From Caldisericia bacterium (GTDB lineage Bacteria > Caldisericota > Caldisericia > UBA6126 > JAGPKI01): 6,304 bases of DNA. The stretch spans positions 1 through 6,304 of the forward strand of contig JAGPKI010000060.1 of the NCBI GenBank assembly GCA_018054005.1, written 5' to 3'. Shown here piece by piece: positions 1 to 6,297 of the stretch (the stretch's first letter is position 1; each line of letters begins with the position of its first letter). Position numbers and translations under genes: made by a program. The notes below the pieces were generated by a model. That model searched no databases, was not told where the DNA came from, and was given only the letters and a program-made list of their open reading frames with translations.

Positions 1-83
1 TCAGAAAAATATGGTATCATCGCTTCTAACACTTCTTTGCGGACTGGTGTAGTAGCAGCATGGTCAAAATAAATTCTCTCCAT
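1..83 (-). CDS. Cysteine desulfurase (NifS/IscS type), N-terminal fragment cut by window edge
   Basis: Only the first 27 codons are present; the gene continues beyond position 1. The translation starts MERIYFDHAATTPV and continues KEVLEAMIPYF. The DHAATTPV segment right after the start is the hallmark N-terminus of class V PLP-dependent cysteine desulfurases, which take sulfur from cysteine for iron-sulfur clusters and thio-modified tRNA. The ATG at 83-81 is preceded by a good Shine-Dalgarno, AAGGAG at 97-92, with 8 nt spacing, so the start is secure. It follows the lipoprotein gene by 54 nt on the same strand with no visible terminator and is likely co-transcribed. The PLP lysine and the active-site cysteine lie outside the window, so I cannot tell NifS, IscS or another subtype apart. 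Confidence 0.88.
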   Translation of the reverse strand, partial: MERIYFDHAATTPVRKEVLEAMIPYFS

Positions 84-137
84 ATATTTAACTCCTTAAT
101 ACATGCAACAAATAAATCTTACAATACATAAATAACA
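84..137 (-). other. Short intergenic spacer with the cysteine desulfurase ribosome binding site
   Basis: These 54 AT-rich bases separate the lipoprotein stop (TAA, 140-138) from the cysteine desulfurase start. The only clear signal is the Shine-Dalgarno AAGGAG at 97-92. I see no GC-rich hairpin followed by a T-run, so there is no support for a terminator, which favours one transcript through the three minus-strand genes. Confidence 0.6.
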
Positions 138-1259
138 TTAATTATCCATCAAAAATTCACCAGAATATATAATATTCCCCTCTGAAATTTTCAAGATATC
201 GATTGGTTTTTTAGCAAGACCTTTTTCGTCAAATCCCATAAAAGATGTATTAAACTTATCTTTATTAAATTTTACCCCCTTCAATGCAGATATTAAGTTT
301 TTATCAATAGCATTCGATTTATTATTATAAAGAATTTCGTACAAAAGTACTATTTCATCATAACCTAATGCGCTATATAAGTCAGGCTCAATACCAAATT
401 TTAAAGTGTAAGTTTTAAAAAAAGTAGAGTTCAAGAATTTTTCTTTCCTTTCATAAAAAGGCAAAATGACATAAACATTATCAAAGATTGAATCATTTAA
501 AGACTTGGCATCTGGAATATCGTTTAAAGCAAATATTGCATTAATACTTAATACATCTTTTGCAATTTTTAGTGCTTCATAATAGAGGGTAGAATCAGAT
601 AAAATAAAGATAACTTCAGGGTTAGTCAGTTTAAGTCTGTCGAGATGAGCAGATAGGTCAACAGATGAATTAGTACCATCAAACGGCTCCAATGCTATAT
701 TTGCTCCAATATTCTTAATATCTTCAAAGCCTTTTGCTGTGCTTATGTATGAACTAACAGAATCATCATATAGAACAGCTAACTTATTCTTTTTTAAAAC
801 ATAAAAAAAATAAAGCCCAGTCAACCTACCTACATTATAAGGATTATGATTAAATAATAAGACATTATCAACATTTTCTATTACTTTCTCATCGAATGCA
901 AGAGATATAAAAGGCTTTCCATATAGATTAGCAATATGTTTAGCAACTTGAGAACATTTAATAGATGGAACTCCCATAAGTAGGGAAACATTTCCTGAAT
1001 TACATAACTCTCTAAAAGCATTCGCTGTCTTTTCAGGGCTGTTCATTGTATCAATAATCTTTAATTTAATAGAATATGGAAAATCTTTATTTGAATTAAT
1101 CTCAGAAAGAGCAAGATTTCTTCCATTATTTAAACTCTGCGTAATATTTTTAAGGTTTGTGGAAGTATCTTCCGCAATACCTACAATTACAACATTTTTT
1201 CCACTACAGGAGGATAATATACACGCTAAAAGAAGAATTACTAATACAAACCTTTTCAA
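138..1259 (-). CDS. Lipoprotein, branched-chain amino acid type (Leu/Ile/Val-like) periplasmic ligand-binding protein
   Basis: A 373-residue secreted solute-binding protein, probably membrane-anchored outside the cytoplasm. The N-terminus is a lipoprotein signal: MKR, a hydrophobic run at residues 4-14, then lipobox LSSC with Cys18 as the lipidation site. The mature part looks like the type I periplasmic binding fold (Peripla_BP_6, LivJ-like): first lobe about 22-140, including the segment around GRNLALSEIN (46-55) and LLMGVPS (93-99); second lobe about 141-265, with KLAVLYDD (159-166) and EVIFILSD (215-222); then the typical C-terminal stretches FGIEPDLYSALGYDEIVLL (288-306) and MGFDEKGLAKKPIDI (341-355). 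Length fits the family. The start is a TTG, chosen because it gives a complete signal peptide and has a GGAAGG Shine-Dalgarno 10 nt upstream; no ATG fits. It begins 3 nt after the TadG-like gene, in the same frame, implying translational coupling. No ABC permease or ATPase gene is nearby, so it may serve a distant transporter or act as a sensor; the ligand cannot be read from the sequence. Confidence 0.85.
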   Translation of the reverse strand: MKRFVLVILLLACILSSCSGKNVVIVGIAEDTSTNLKNITQSLNNGRNLALSEINSNKDFPYSIKLKIIDTMNSPEKTANAFRELCNSGNVSLLMGVPSIKCSQVAKHIANLYGKPFISLAFDEKVIENVDNVLLFNHNPYNVGRLTGLYFFYVLKKNKLAVLYDDSVSSYISTAKGFEDIKNIGANIALEPFDGTNSSVDLSAHLDRLKLTNPEVIFILSDSTLYYEALKIAKDVLSINAIFALNDIPDAKSLNDSIFDNVYVILPFYERKEKFLNSTFFKTYTLKFGIEPDLYSALGYDEIVLLYEILYNNKSNAIDKNLISALKGVKFNKDKFNTSFMGFDEKGLAKKPIDILKISEGNIIYSGEFLMDN

Positions 1260-1262
1260 AAA

Positions 1263-2873
1263 CTAAGTGCCTTCCAACTTAATAAGAGGAGTATCAAAAA
1301 AATGGTCTAATAAATTGTAAAAGCTTTCATCTGGTTTTAAAGAATTAAAATCATAACTGCTACTAAAAGATTGAGTGGTATCAAATTCATTTATGTTTGT
1401 ATATGTAAGGTCAACTCCATTTCCTATTAATTGAAGAACTTCAAGAAAAGGACCAAGAGTTGATTCATTTAAGTTTTCATAGATAATGTCAACGAAATTC
1501 GTTAATATATATGGAATATTTCCTCCTGATGCATAATCTTTATTAAAAACTTTTATTTTATTCATAAGAGTTGCAAGGCGAGTTTTGACATTAGCTTCAT
1601 CAGTTGCAAATGTATCAATTGTATCTTCGATAGATGTTCTGAAATTCTCCTCTGTTCCAAATATATCTTTAAGAGTTAAAGTTTTATAAAAATCTTTGAT
1701 ATCTTCCTCATTATTTATATCATAGCCTTTTTCAGCCGCTAAATCTTTAAAAGATTGAATATTAAGAATTCCCATATCTTTAAGACTTGCAAAAACAGGT
1801 TTAAGATGATAGCTCGAAGGGTTCAAACCAAAAGCTGCCCTAAAATTATTGGAGTTTATAAAATCTAAAAAACCATTATAATCAGAAACCATACTGTTCC
1901 AGTAATTTTCGATAGTATTTTTAAATAAAGGGCCAAAATTTGAATCAAACTCCATCATACTTGCCCTTAAACTATTAACTAAATTTATAGCTTCAAGCTG
2001 TATATAAGACAGATTTATCGCTTCGCTAACAGGTGTCCCTTCCTCATACCCTTCTTCGGGAAAAGGAAATGAATAAGAGAAAGAAAGAAATTTACCAAGT
2101 TTTTCCGTTTCTATGTCTGGAAGAATTTGTTGAAATAGGAGATTGGGGCTATCTGCAATCATTATATTAAATACTCCTGATTCTGCTATTTCTGTGTTCT
2201 CATCAATAACTCTATAATACCTTAAAACCAATTTTCCCTCTTTAATGCTAAGTTCAAACCTAAAGCGGGGAGGATTGCCTGGAATATTAAGAATAGGACC
2301 TCTACGAAGAAAAATCTCTGACGGTAAAGATACCATCGATAGATTTTTTAATTCATCTGGTGGTAAAATTTCTAAATTCTTCTCTAAAATTTCTCTTGCA
2401 AAAATAATTGCATCTGCACTAAAGAAAGATAAAGTCTCATTATATAAATTTGAATCAACAACATGGGGGTCTGCTGGATTAGATGTTATTGAAGATATAA
2501 GATTATTATAAGGACTTATTAGACTTTCTATCTGTGATGTTGCAATTATATTGGCAGTAGTATCGTAAGTTGGACTAACTTTTTTTAAAGCTTTAGCACC
2601 TTTATGTAAGTTATCCAGAGCAATACCGAGATTGTATGAAACTTTAACAAGAGGGTCTATGTTTAACAAGCTCTGAAAAGCAGAAACACCTTTATGTTGG
2701 GCACAAGTGCCAGCAAATGAAACTGCATCTGATAAATTTCTAAATTGAGATTTATTATTCAAAGCTTCTCCCAAACTAAACACTGAAAGTCCAACAAACA
2801 CTATCAAAAGAATCGATACAGCGATTAAAACAACCGATTGTCCATCTTCCTTAAAAAATATCTTATTCATCAT
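1263..2873 (-). CDS. TadG-like (Flp pilus-assembly type) membrane-anchored protein of unknown function
   Basis: A 536-residue protein whose first 60 residues match the N-terminal pattern of TadE/TadG-like pilus-assembly proteins: short basic/acidic start, EDGQS (9-13), a single hydrophobic segment at about 14-34, then NNKSQFRNLSDAVSFAGT (39-56), equivalent to the family's 'nrsrlqnaaDaAaLAga' stretch. The remainder (about 60-536) should lie outside the cytoplasm. It seems mostly helical, with a possible beta-rich section at about 187-240. I recognise no domain there; in particular I see no DxSxS metal site of the von Willebrand A domain found in many TadG proteins. The only cysteine is Cys57. 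The start has two adjacent ATGs (2873 and 2870); the first is 7 nt after a modest GAGTG Shine-Dalgarno at 2885-2881. No other tad genes are present. The next gene encodes a binding lipoprotein, so both may act at the cell envelope. The family call covers the N-terminus only. Confidence 0.7.
   Translation of the reverse strand: MMNKIFFKEDGQSVVLIAVSILLIVFVGLSVFSLGEALNNKSQFRNLSDAVSFAGTCAQHKGVSAFQSLLNIDPLVKVSYNLGIALDNLHKGAKALKKVSPTYDTTANIIATSQIESLISPYNNLISSITSNPADPHVVDSNLYNETLSFFSADAIIFAREILEKNLEILPPDELKNLSMVSLPSEIFLRRGPILNIPGNPPRFRFELSIKEGKLVLRYYRVIDENTEIAESGVFNIMIADSPNLLFQQILPDIETEKLGKFLSFSYSFPFPEEGYEEGTPVSEAINLSYIQLEAINLVNSLRASMMEFDSNFGPLFKNTIENYWNSMVSDYNGFLDFINSNNFRAAFGLNPSSYHLKPVFASLKDMGILNIQSFKDLAAEKGYDINNEEDIKDFYKTLTLKDIFGTEENFRTSIEDTIDTFATDEANVKTRLATLMNKIKVFNKDYASGGNIPYILTNFVDIIYENLNESTLGPFLEVLQLIGNGVDLTYTNINEFDTTQSFSSSYDFNSLKPDESFYNLLDHFFDTPLIKLEGT
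1270..1275 (-). promoter_or_regulatory. Ribosome binding site for the TTG-started lipoprotein gene
   Basis: GGAAGG on the minus strand, 10 nt before the TTG at 1259-1257. It lies inside the last codons of the TadG-like gene, upstream of its TAG stop (1265-1263). It supports independent initiation at TTG rather than read-through of the TAG, with ribosomes terminating the upstream gene placed to restart. Confidence 0.55.
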
Positions 2874-2896
2874 TAGCTTACACTCATTCTTCTAAA

Positions 2897-2910
2897 ATTA
2901 TTTAAATAAT
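2897..2910. repeat. 14-bp perfect palindrome between the divergent genes
   Basis: ATTATTTAAATAAT reads the same on both strands. It sits 24 bp upstream of the TadG-like start and overlaps the AT-rich zone where a minus-strand -10 box would lie, so it could be an operator. It consists only of A and T in AT-rich DNA, so chance is a real alternative. Confidence 0.3.
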
Positions 2911-2938
2911 ATATTAGACAAAATTAAATCATTTTCAA
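2908..2938 (-). promoter_or_regulatory. Weak candidate promoter for the minus-strand cluster
   Basis: On the minus strand, TTGAAA (2938-2933) and TATATT (2913-2908) could be -35 and -10 boxes, but the spacing is 19 bp, longer than optimal, and the region is so AT-rich that several alternative -10 boxes exist (for example TCTAAT at 2918-2913). A promoter for the TadG-like gene is expected here because the adjacent gene is divergent; its exact place is uncertain. Confidence 0.3.
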
Positions 2939-2963
2939 GCAAAATTACAATTTTTCACTTTAT

Positions 2964-2992
2964 TTGACCATAATTTCTTTTTAATATATAAT
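2964..2992 (+). promoter_or_regulatory. Near-consensus sigma-70 type promoter for the transketolase operon
   Basis: TTGACC at 2964-2969 (5 of 6 to the -35 consensus), exactly 17 bp spacer, and TATAAT at 2987-2992 (perfect -10). Transcription would start near 2999-3001, leaving a leader of about 29 nt before the ATG at 3029. That leader is too short for a riboswitch, so control, if any, should act at promoter level or within the operon. Confidence 0.8.
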
Positions 2993-3018
2993 TCTTTTTA
3001 GATTATTAGCAGTTAAAA

Positions 3019-3025
3019 AGAGGTG
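3019..3025 (+). promoter_or_regulatory. Ribosome binding site that decides the transketolase start
   Basis: AGAGGTG is a strong Shine-Dalgarno match. A GTG in frame at 3023-3025 could be taken as the start, but it is part of the Shine-Dalgarno itself. The ATG at 3029, 3 nt after the match ends and 5 nt after its GAGG core, is the better start. Confidence 0.75.
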
Positions 3026-3028
3026 AAA

Positions 3029-3940
3029 ATGAGCAAGGAAACAAGAGCTGAGGCATTAGAATTACTTTCTAAAAATCCTTTTAATTTAAACCCACCAGAA
3101 ACTTTTTACCCTGTATCAAAATCTATTGAAGAACTTACAAATATTGCTAAACAGATACGTAGAGACATAATTCTTTCGACATATGCGGCTGGTTCAGGCC
3201 ATCCTGGGGGATCACTCTCTTCAACTGATATGCTAACTGTACTCTTCTTTAACCATCTTAAACACAAACCTTCCGATCCAAAATGGGAAGAAAGAGATAG
3301 GGTTATTTTCTCTAAGGGCCACGTTTCACCTTTACTTTATTCTTTGTTTGCAGAAACAGGTTATTATGATAGAACGGCATTGGCGACATTTAGAGAATTT
3401 GGCTCCTCCCTTCAAGGGCATCCAGCATCTAAAAAATTAAGCGCAGTAGAGGTTAGTACAGGCTCTTTAGGTCAAGGTCTTTCAGTAGGTGTAGGTGAAG
3501 CTCTTTCTTTTAAAATGGATGGCAAAAAGCAGAGAGTCTATGTTTTAAATGGAGATGGTGAGTCTCAGGAAGGTCAAATCTGGGAAGCTGTTATGTCTGC
3601 TGCTCATTATCATCTTGATAATTTGACAGTATTCTTTGATTATAACAATCTCGAGATTGATGGGTGGATAGAAGATGTTATGGGAATAGCACCAATTGAA
3701 GATAAATTTAAATCATTTAACTGGCATACAATTATTATTGATGGGCATGATATCTCTCAAATAGATGAAGCAATTAAAAAAGCAAAATCAAATATTGATA
3801 GACCAACTGTTATTATAGGTAACACAATTAAAGGTAAAGGGGTATCATTTATGGAAAACGAAGCTGACTGGCATGGTAAAGCGCCCAATCGAGAACAAAT
3901 GTTAAAAGCATTGCAAGATATAGAAAGTGAGGAAATATAA
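3029..3940 (+). CDS. Transketolase, N-terminal subunit (thiamine diphosphate-binding half)
   Basis: A 303-residue cytoplasmic protein covering the pyrophosphate-binding half of transketolase, which moves two-carbon ketol units between sugar phosphates in the non-oxidative pentose phosphate pathway. Visible motifs: AGSGHPGGSLS (54-64, His58), SKGHVSPLLYS (95-105, His98), GHP (130-132), STGSLGQGLS (143-152), the thiamine diphosphate motif NGDGESQEG (174-182) ending about 28 residues later in DYNN (204-207), and KGKGVSFMEN (268-277) followed by WHGKAP (281-286, His282). Asp176 and Asn206 are the expected Mg2+ ligands, Glu181 the conserved acid. The pyrimidine-binding and C-terminal domains are absent, as in two-gene transketolases, so a separate C-terminal subunit is needed; it is not in this window. 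Residues 1-30 extend beyond the usual start of such subunits. First gene of a likely operon behind a strong promoter, 6 nt before gcvT. A dihydroxyacetone or otherwise specialised transketolase cannot be excluded. Confidence 0.93.
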   Translation: MSKETRAEALELLSKNPFNLNPPETFYPVSKSIEELTNIAKQIRRDIILSTYAAGSGHPGGSLSSTDMLTVLFFNHLKHKPSDPKWEERDRVIFSKGHVSPLLYSLFAETGYYDRTALATFREFGSSLQGHPASKKLSAVEVSTGSLGQGLSVGVGEALSFKMDGKKQRVYVLNGDGESQEGQIWEAVMSAAHYHLDNLTVFFDYNNLEIDGWIEDVMGIAPIEDKFKSFNWHTIIIDGHDISQIDEAIKKAKSNIDRPTVIIGNTIKGKGVSFMENEADWHGKAPNREQMLKALQDIESEEI

Positions 3941-3946
3941 TTACAA

Positions 3947-5068
3947 ATGACAAATTTAAAGAAAACACCTTTATATGATGAGCATGTTAAATTAGGAGCT
4001 ACAATTGTTCCTTTTGCAGGTTTTGAAATGCCATTGAATTTTTCATCAATTATTGATGAACACCTTGCAGTAAGAGACTGCGCAGGTATTTTTGATGTAT
4101 CACATATGGGCGAAATTGAAATTGTTGGCCTAGATGCTATTAAATTTTCCGACTATTTATGCACAAATCGAATAACTGATATGAATGATGGAGACATCAA
4201 ATACACTATTATGTGTTATGAAGATGGTGGAGAAGTTGATGATCTTTTAGCATATAGGATTAATGATGAAAAAGTTCTACTCGTAGTAAATGCTTCAAAT
4301 ATCGATAAAGATTTTGAATATATTCTTGAAATTAAAAAACTTAGGTCTGACCTAAAAGTAGAAGTGTCAAATTTGTCAGATAATTATGGTCAAGTAGCTT
4401 TTCAGGGTCCAATGGCAGAAGAAATATTACAAAAACTTACTGATTATCAATTAGAAAATATAAAAGTTTTTAAATTTCAGAATATTTCCATTCTTGGAAT
4501 AGATACTGTTACCTCAAGAACAGGGTATACTGGTGAAGATGGTTTTGAAATCTTAACTAAGCCAGATGACACTCCCAAAATATGGAATGGTATCCTTAAC
4601 GCTGGCAAAAACTTTGGAGTGAAACCCTGTGGCTTAGGAGCAAGAGATACTTTGCGATTTGAAGCTTGTTTATGGCTTTATGGAAATGATATAGATGAAA
4701 CGACAAATCCATTAGAAGCAGGACAAACATTTGCAGTAAAACTGGACAAAGATTTTGTTGGGAGAGATAAACTCTTAAAGATAAAAGAGGAAGGTATAAA
4801 AAGAACCTTAGCTGGATTTTTCATCTCTGATAATCTTATACCGAGACATGGAATGGATATTTTAAAGAATGGTGAAAAGGTTGGATATGTCACAAGTGGG
4901 AGTTTCTGTCCTAAAATTAAGAAAATTGCTGCTTTAGGTTACATACCAACTGAACTTAACAATATTGGTGAAACATTTGTAATTCCAATAAGAGGAAAAG
5001 AAGAAATAGCAACTTTAGTTTCTAAGCCATTCTACAAAGGAACTTCTGGAAGAAAAGATAGAAGATAA
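3947..5068 (+). CDS. gcvT: Aminomethyltransferase (glycine cleavage system T protein)
   Basis: A 373-residue cytoplasmic enzyme, normal length for GcvT. It takes the aminomethyl group from lipoylated H protein and transfers the one-carbon unit to tetrahydrofolate, giving 5,10-methylene-THF and ammonia. Family motifs run throughout: LKKTPLYDEHVKLGA (4-18), PFAGFEMPL (22-30), GIFDVSHMGEI (47-57), GGEVDDLLAYR (94-104) with the conserved aspartate pair 98/99 near the folate site, VNASNIDKD (114-122), SRTGYTGEDGFEI (190-202), CGLGARDTLRFEACL (228-242), NPLEAGQ (254-260), IPRHGM (298-303), and GYVTSGSFCPKIKKIAALGY (313-332). The start ATG lies 6 nt after the transketolase stop; a GAGGA sequence inside the upstream gene is 13 nt away, so coupling to upstream translation is likely. 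No gcvH or gcvP is in the window. Related folate enzymes such as dimethylglycine oxidase domains are much longer fusions, so GcvT is the best call. Confidence 0.95.
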   Translation: MTNLKKTPLYDEHVKLGATIVPFAGFEMPLNFSSIIDEHLAVRDCAGIFDVSHMGEIEIVGLDAIKFSDYLCTNRITDMNDGDIKYTIMCYEDGGEVDDLLAYRINDEKVLLVVNASNIDKDFEYILEIKKLRSDLKVEVSNLSDNYGQVAFQGPMAEEILQKLTDYQLENIKVFKFQNISILGIDTVTSRTGYTGEDGFEILTKPDDTPKIWNGILNAGKNFGVKPCGLGARDTLRFEACLWLYGNDIDETTNPLEAGQTFAVKLDKDFVGRDKLLKIKEEGIKRTLAGFFISDNLIPRHGMDILKNGEKVGYVTSGSFCPKIKKIAALGYIPTELNNIGETFVIPIRGKEEIATLVSKPFYKGTSGRKDRR

Positions 5069-5106
5069 TAATAAAATAAATAATTAAATAAAGGAGAATA
5101 CTTTTT
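5069..5106 (+). other. Short intergenic spacer with aminotransferase ribosome binding site
   Basis: Thirty-eight bases, almost all A and T, with AAGGAG at 5091-5096 placed 10 nt before the ATG at 5107. There is no hairpin plus T-run, so no terminator is seen and gcvT and the aminotransferase probably share a transcript. Confidence 0.65.
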
Positions 5107-6297
5107 ATGAAAATTTCTTATCGTTCACAAACCTGCACCGCTGAAGGTGCTTTTGAAATTTTAGCAAAGGCTAACGCTCTTGAGCGTGAAAAGGGTATTA
5201 AGGTAATGCACCTTGAAATTGGAGAGCCAGATTTTGCTACTCCAAAAAACATAAGAGAAGCTTGCAAAAAGGCTATCGATGATGGTTACACGCACTACAC
5301 ACCCGCAAGAGGCATACCTGAACTTAGAGAGGCTGTGAGTGAACATTTATCCAAAACAAGGGGAATTGATACTGATCCTGAAAATGTTTTAATAAGTGCT
5401 GGGGGCAAGCTTCTGATTTTTGCTGCTTGTACGGTTTTTTTAGAAGAAGGGGATGAGGCAATATACCCCGATCCAGGCTACCCACCATACAGGTCAGCAA
5501 TATCTTTAGCTGGTGGGAAACCAGTTCCCCTAACTCTTTCACGTGAAAATGAATATAAAATTGATATTGATCAACTTGCTTCTTTAATCACCCCTAAAAC
5601 AAGACTTATAATTTTAAATTCACCTCATAACCCAACCGGATCAATACTATCTAAAACTGACCTTCTGCAAATTTCAGAAGTCATTAAAGATTCGAATGCA
5701 GTTGTATTTTCTGATGAAATTTATTCACAATTAATATATTCTGATGAACCCCATATAACTATTGCAGGTATGCCTGGAATGAAAGATAGAACAATTTTAA
5801 TGGATGGTATGTCTAAAACTTTTGCAATGACTGGGTGGAGATTAGCTTATGCTTTAGTACCTACTGAATATTATGTTCCAATGCAAAAAATAATAAGCAA
5901 CACAGTCTCCTGCACTACAACTTTTGTTCAAATAGCTGGAGTAGAAGCCTTAAGAGGTGATCAAACAGAAGTTAAGCAAATGTATAATGAATTTAAGGAA
6001 AGACGCGAACTAATTGTAAATCTCATAAATGATATTCCTGGAATGCATGTTGATATGCCAAAGGGTGCTTTCTATGTATTTGTGGATGTTAGAGAAATCC
6101 TACAGAAATACGGGTTAACTTCCAAAAGTTTAGCAGATCATTTTTTGTATGAAGCTGGAGTTGCCTGCCTTGGTGGAAGTTCATTCGGAGAAGCTGGAGA
6201 GGGTTATATAAGGTTTTCATATGCAAACTCAAAAGAAAATCTAATTGAAGCAATGCGGAGAATAAAAGAGAACTTGTATAACAATTACAAAATTTAA
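5107..6297 (+). CDS. Class I/II PLP-dependent aminotransferase (aspartate aminotransferase-like)
   Basis: A complete 396-residue cytoplasmic enzyme of fold type I, usual length for the family. It has LEIGEPDFATP (36-46), YTHYTPARGIPELREAV (61-77), NSPHNPTG (171-178, Asn175 contacting the cofactor), SDEIY (202-206, Asp203 pairing with the pyridine nitrogen and Tyr206), DGMSKTFAMTGWRLAY (233-248) with Lys237 as the PLP Schiff-base lysine and Arg245 for the phosphate, and GYIRFSYA (366-373) with Arg369 as the substrate carboxylate clamp. All catalytic residues are present. It transfers amino groups between an amino acid and a 2-oxo acid. The second residue of the usual GAK/GxK cofactor loop is glycine (GGK, 99-101), a subgroup feature rather than a defect. 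Substrate (aspartate, aromatic, alanine or other) cannot be decided from sequence alone. AAGGAG 10 nt upstream fixes the start. Its place after gcvT suggests amino-acid nitrogen metabolism. It ends 7 nt before the window edge, so a further operon gene could follow. Confidence 0.93.
   Translation: MKISYRSQTCTAEGAFEILAKANALEREKGIKVMHLEIGEPDFATPKNIREACKKAIDDGYTHYTPARGIPELREAVSEHLSKTRGIDTDPENVLISAGGKLLIFAACTVFLEEGDEAIYPDPGYPPYRSAISLAGGKPVPLTLSRENEYKIDIDQLASLITPKTRLIILNSPHNPTGSILSKTDLLQISEVIKDSNAVVFSDEIYSQLIYSDEPHITIAGMPGMKDRTILMDGMSKTFAMTGWRLAYALVPTEYYVPMQKIISNTVSCTTTFVQIAGVEALRGDQTEVKQMYNEFKERRELIVNLINDIPGMHVDMPKGAFYVFVDVREILQKYGLTSKSLADHFLYEAGVACLGGSSFGEAGEGYIRFSYANSKENLIEAMRRIKENLYNNYKI

Noticed and set aside
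96..124. Possible minus-strand promoter TTGTAA, 17 bp, TATTAA before the cysteine desulfurase
   Set aside because: The -10 box overlaps the Shine-Dalgarno, so a transcript starting there would lack its ribosome binding site.
1257..1265. TAG read as an amino acid (recoded amber, for example pyrrolysine)
   Set aside because: The downstream gene has its own signal peptide, lipobox and ribosome binding site, and no pyrrolysine genes or in-frame TAGs in conserved domains are seen.
2245..2511. Plus-strand open frame of 88 codons inside the TadG-like gene
   Set aside because: It lies antisense to a convincing longer gene, and its product resembles no family I know; it is explained as a shadow frame.
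2873..2887. Four-codon frame (ATG AGT GTA AGC TAA) just before the TadG-like start, with overlapping TAATG
   Set aside because: It could be a leader peptide coupled to the gene, but it is very short and lacks a well-spaced Shine-Dalgarno; chance is more likely.
3023..3028. GTG at 3023 as the transketolase start
   Set aside because: It lies within the Shine-Dalgarno AGAGGTG; the ATG at 3029 is correctly placed.
4678..4893. Minus-strand open frame of 71 codons inside gcvT
   Set aside because: Antisense to strongly conserved GcvT motifs, with no sign of its own as a gene.
5161..5542. Two overlapping minus-strand open frames inside the aminotransferase
   Set aside because: Both are antisense to the conserved N-terminal half of the aminotransferase and lack any recognisable protein features.
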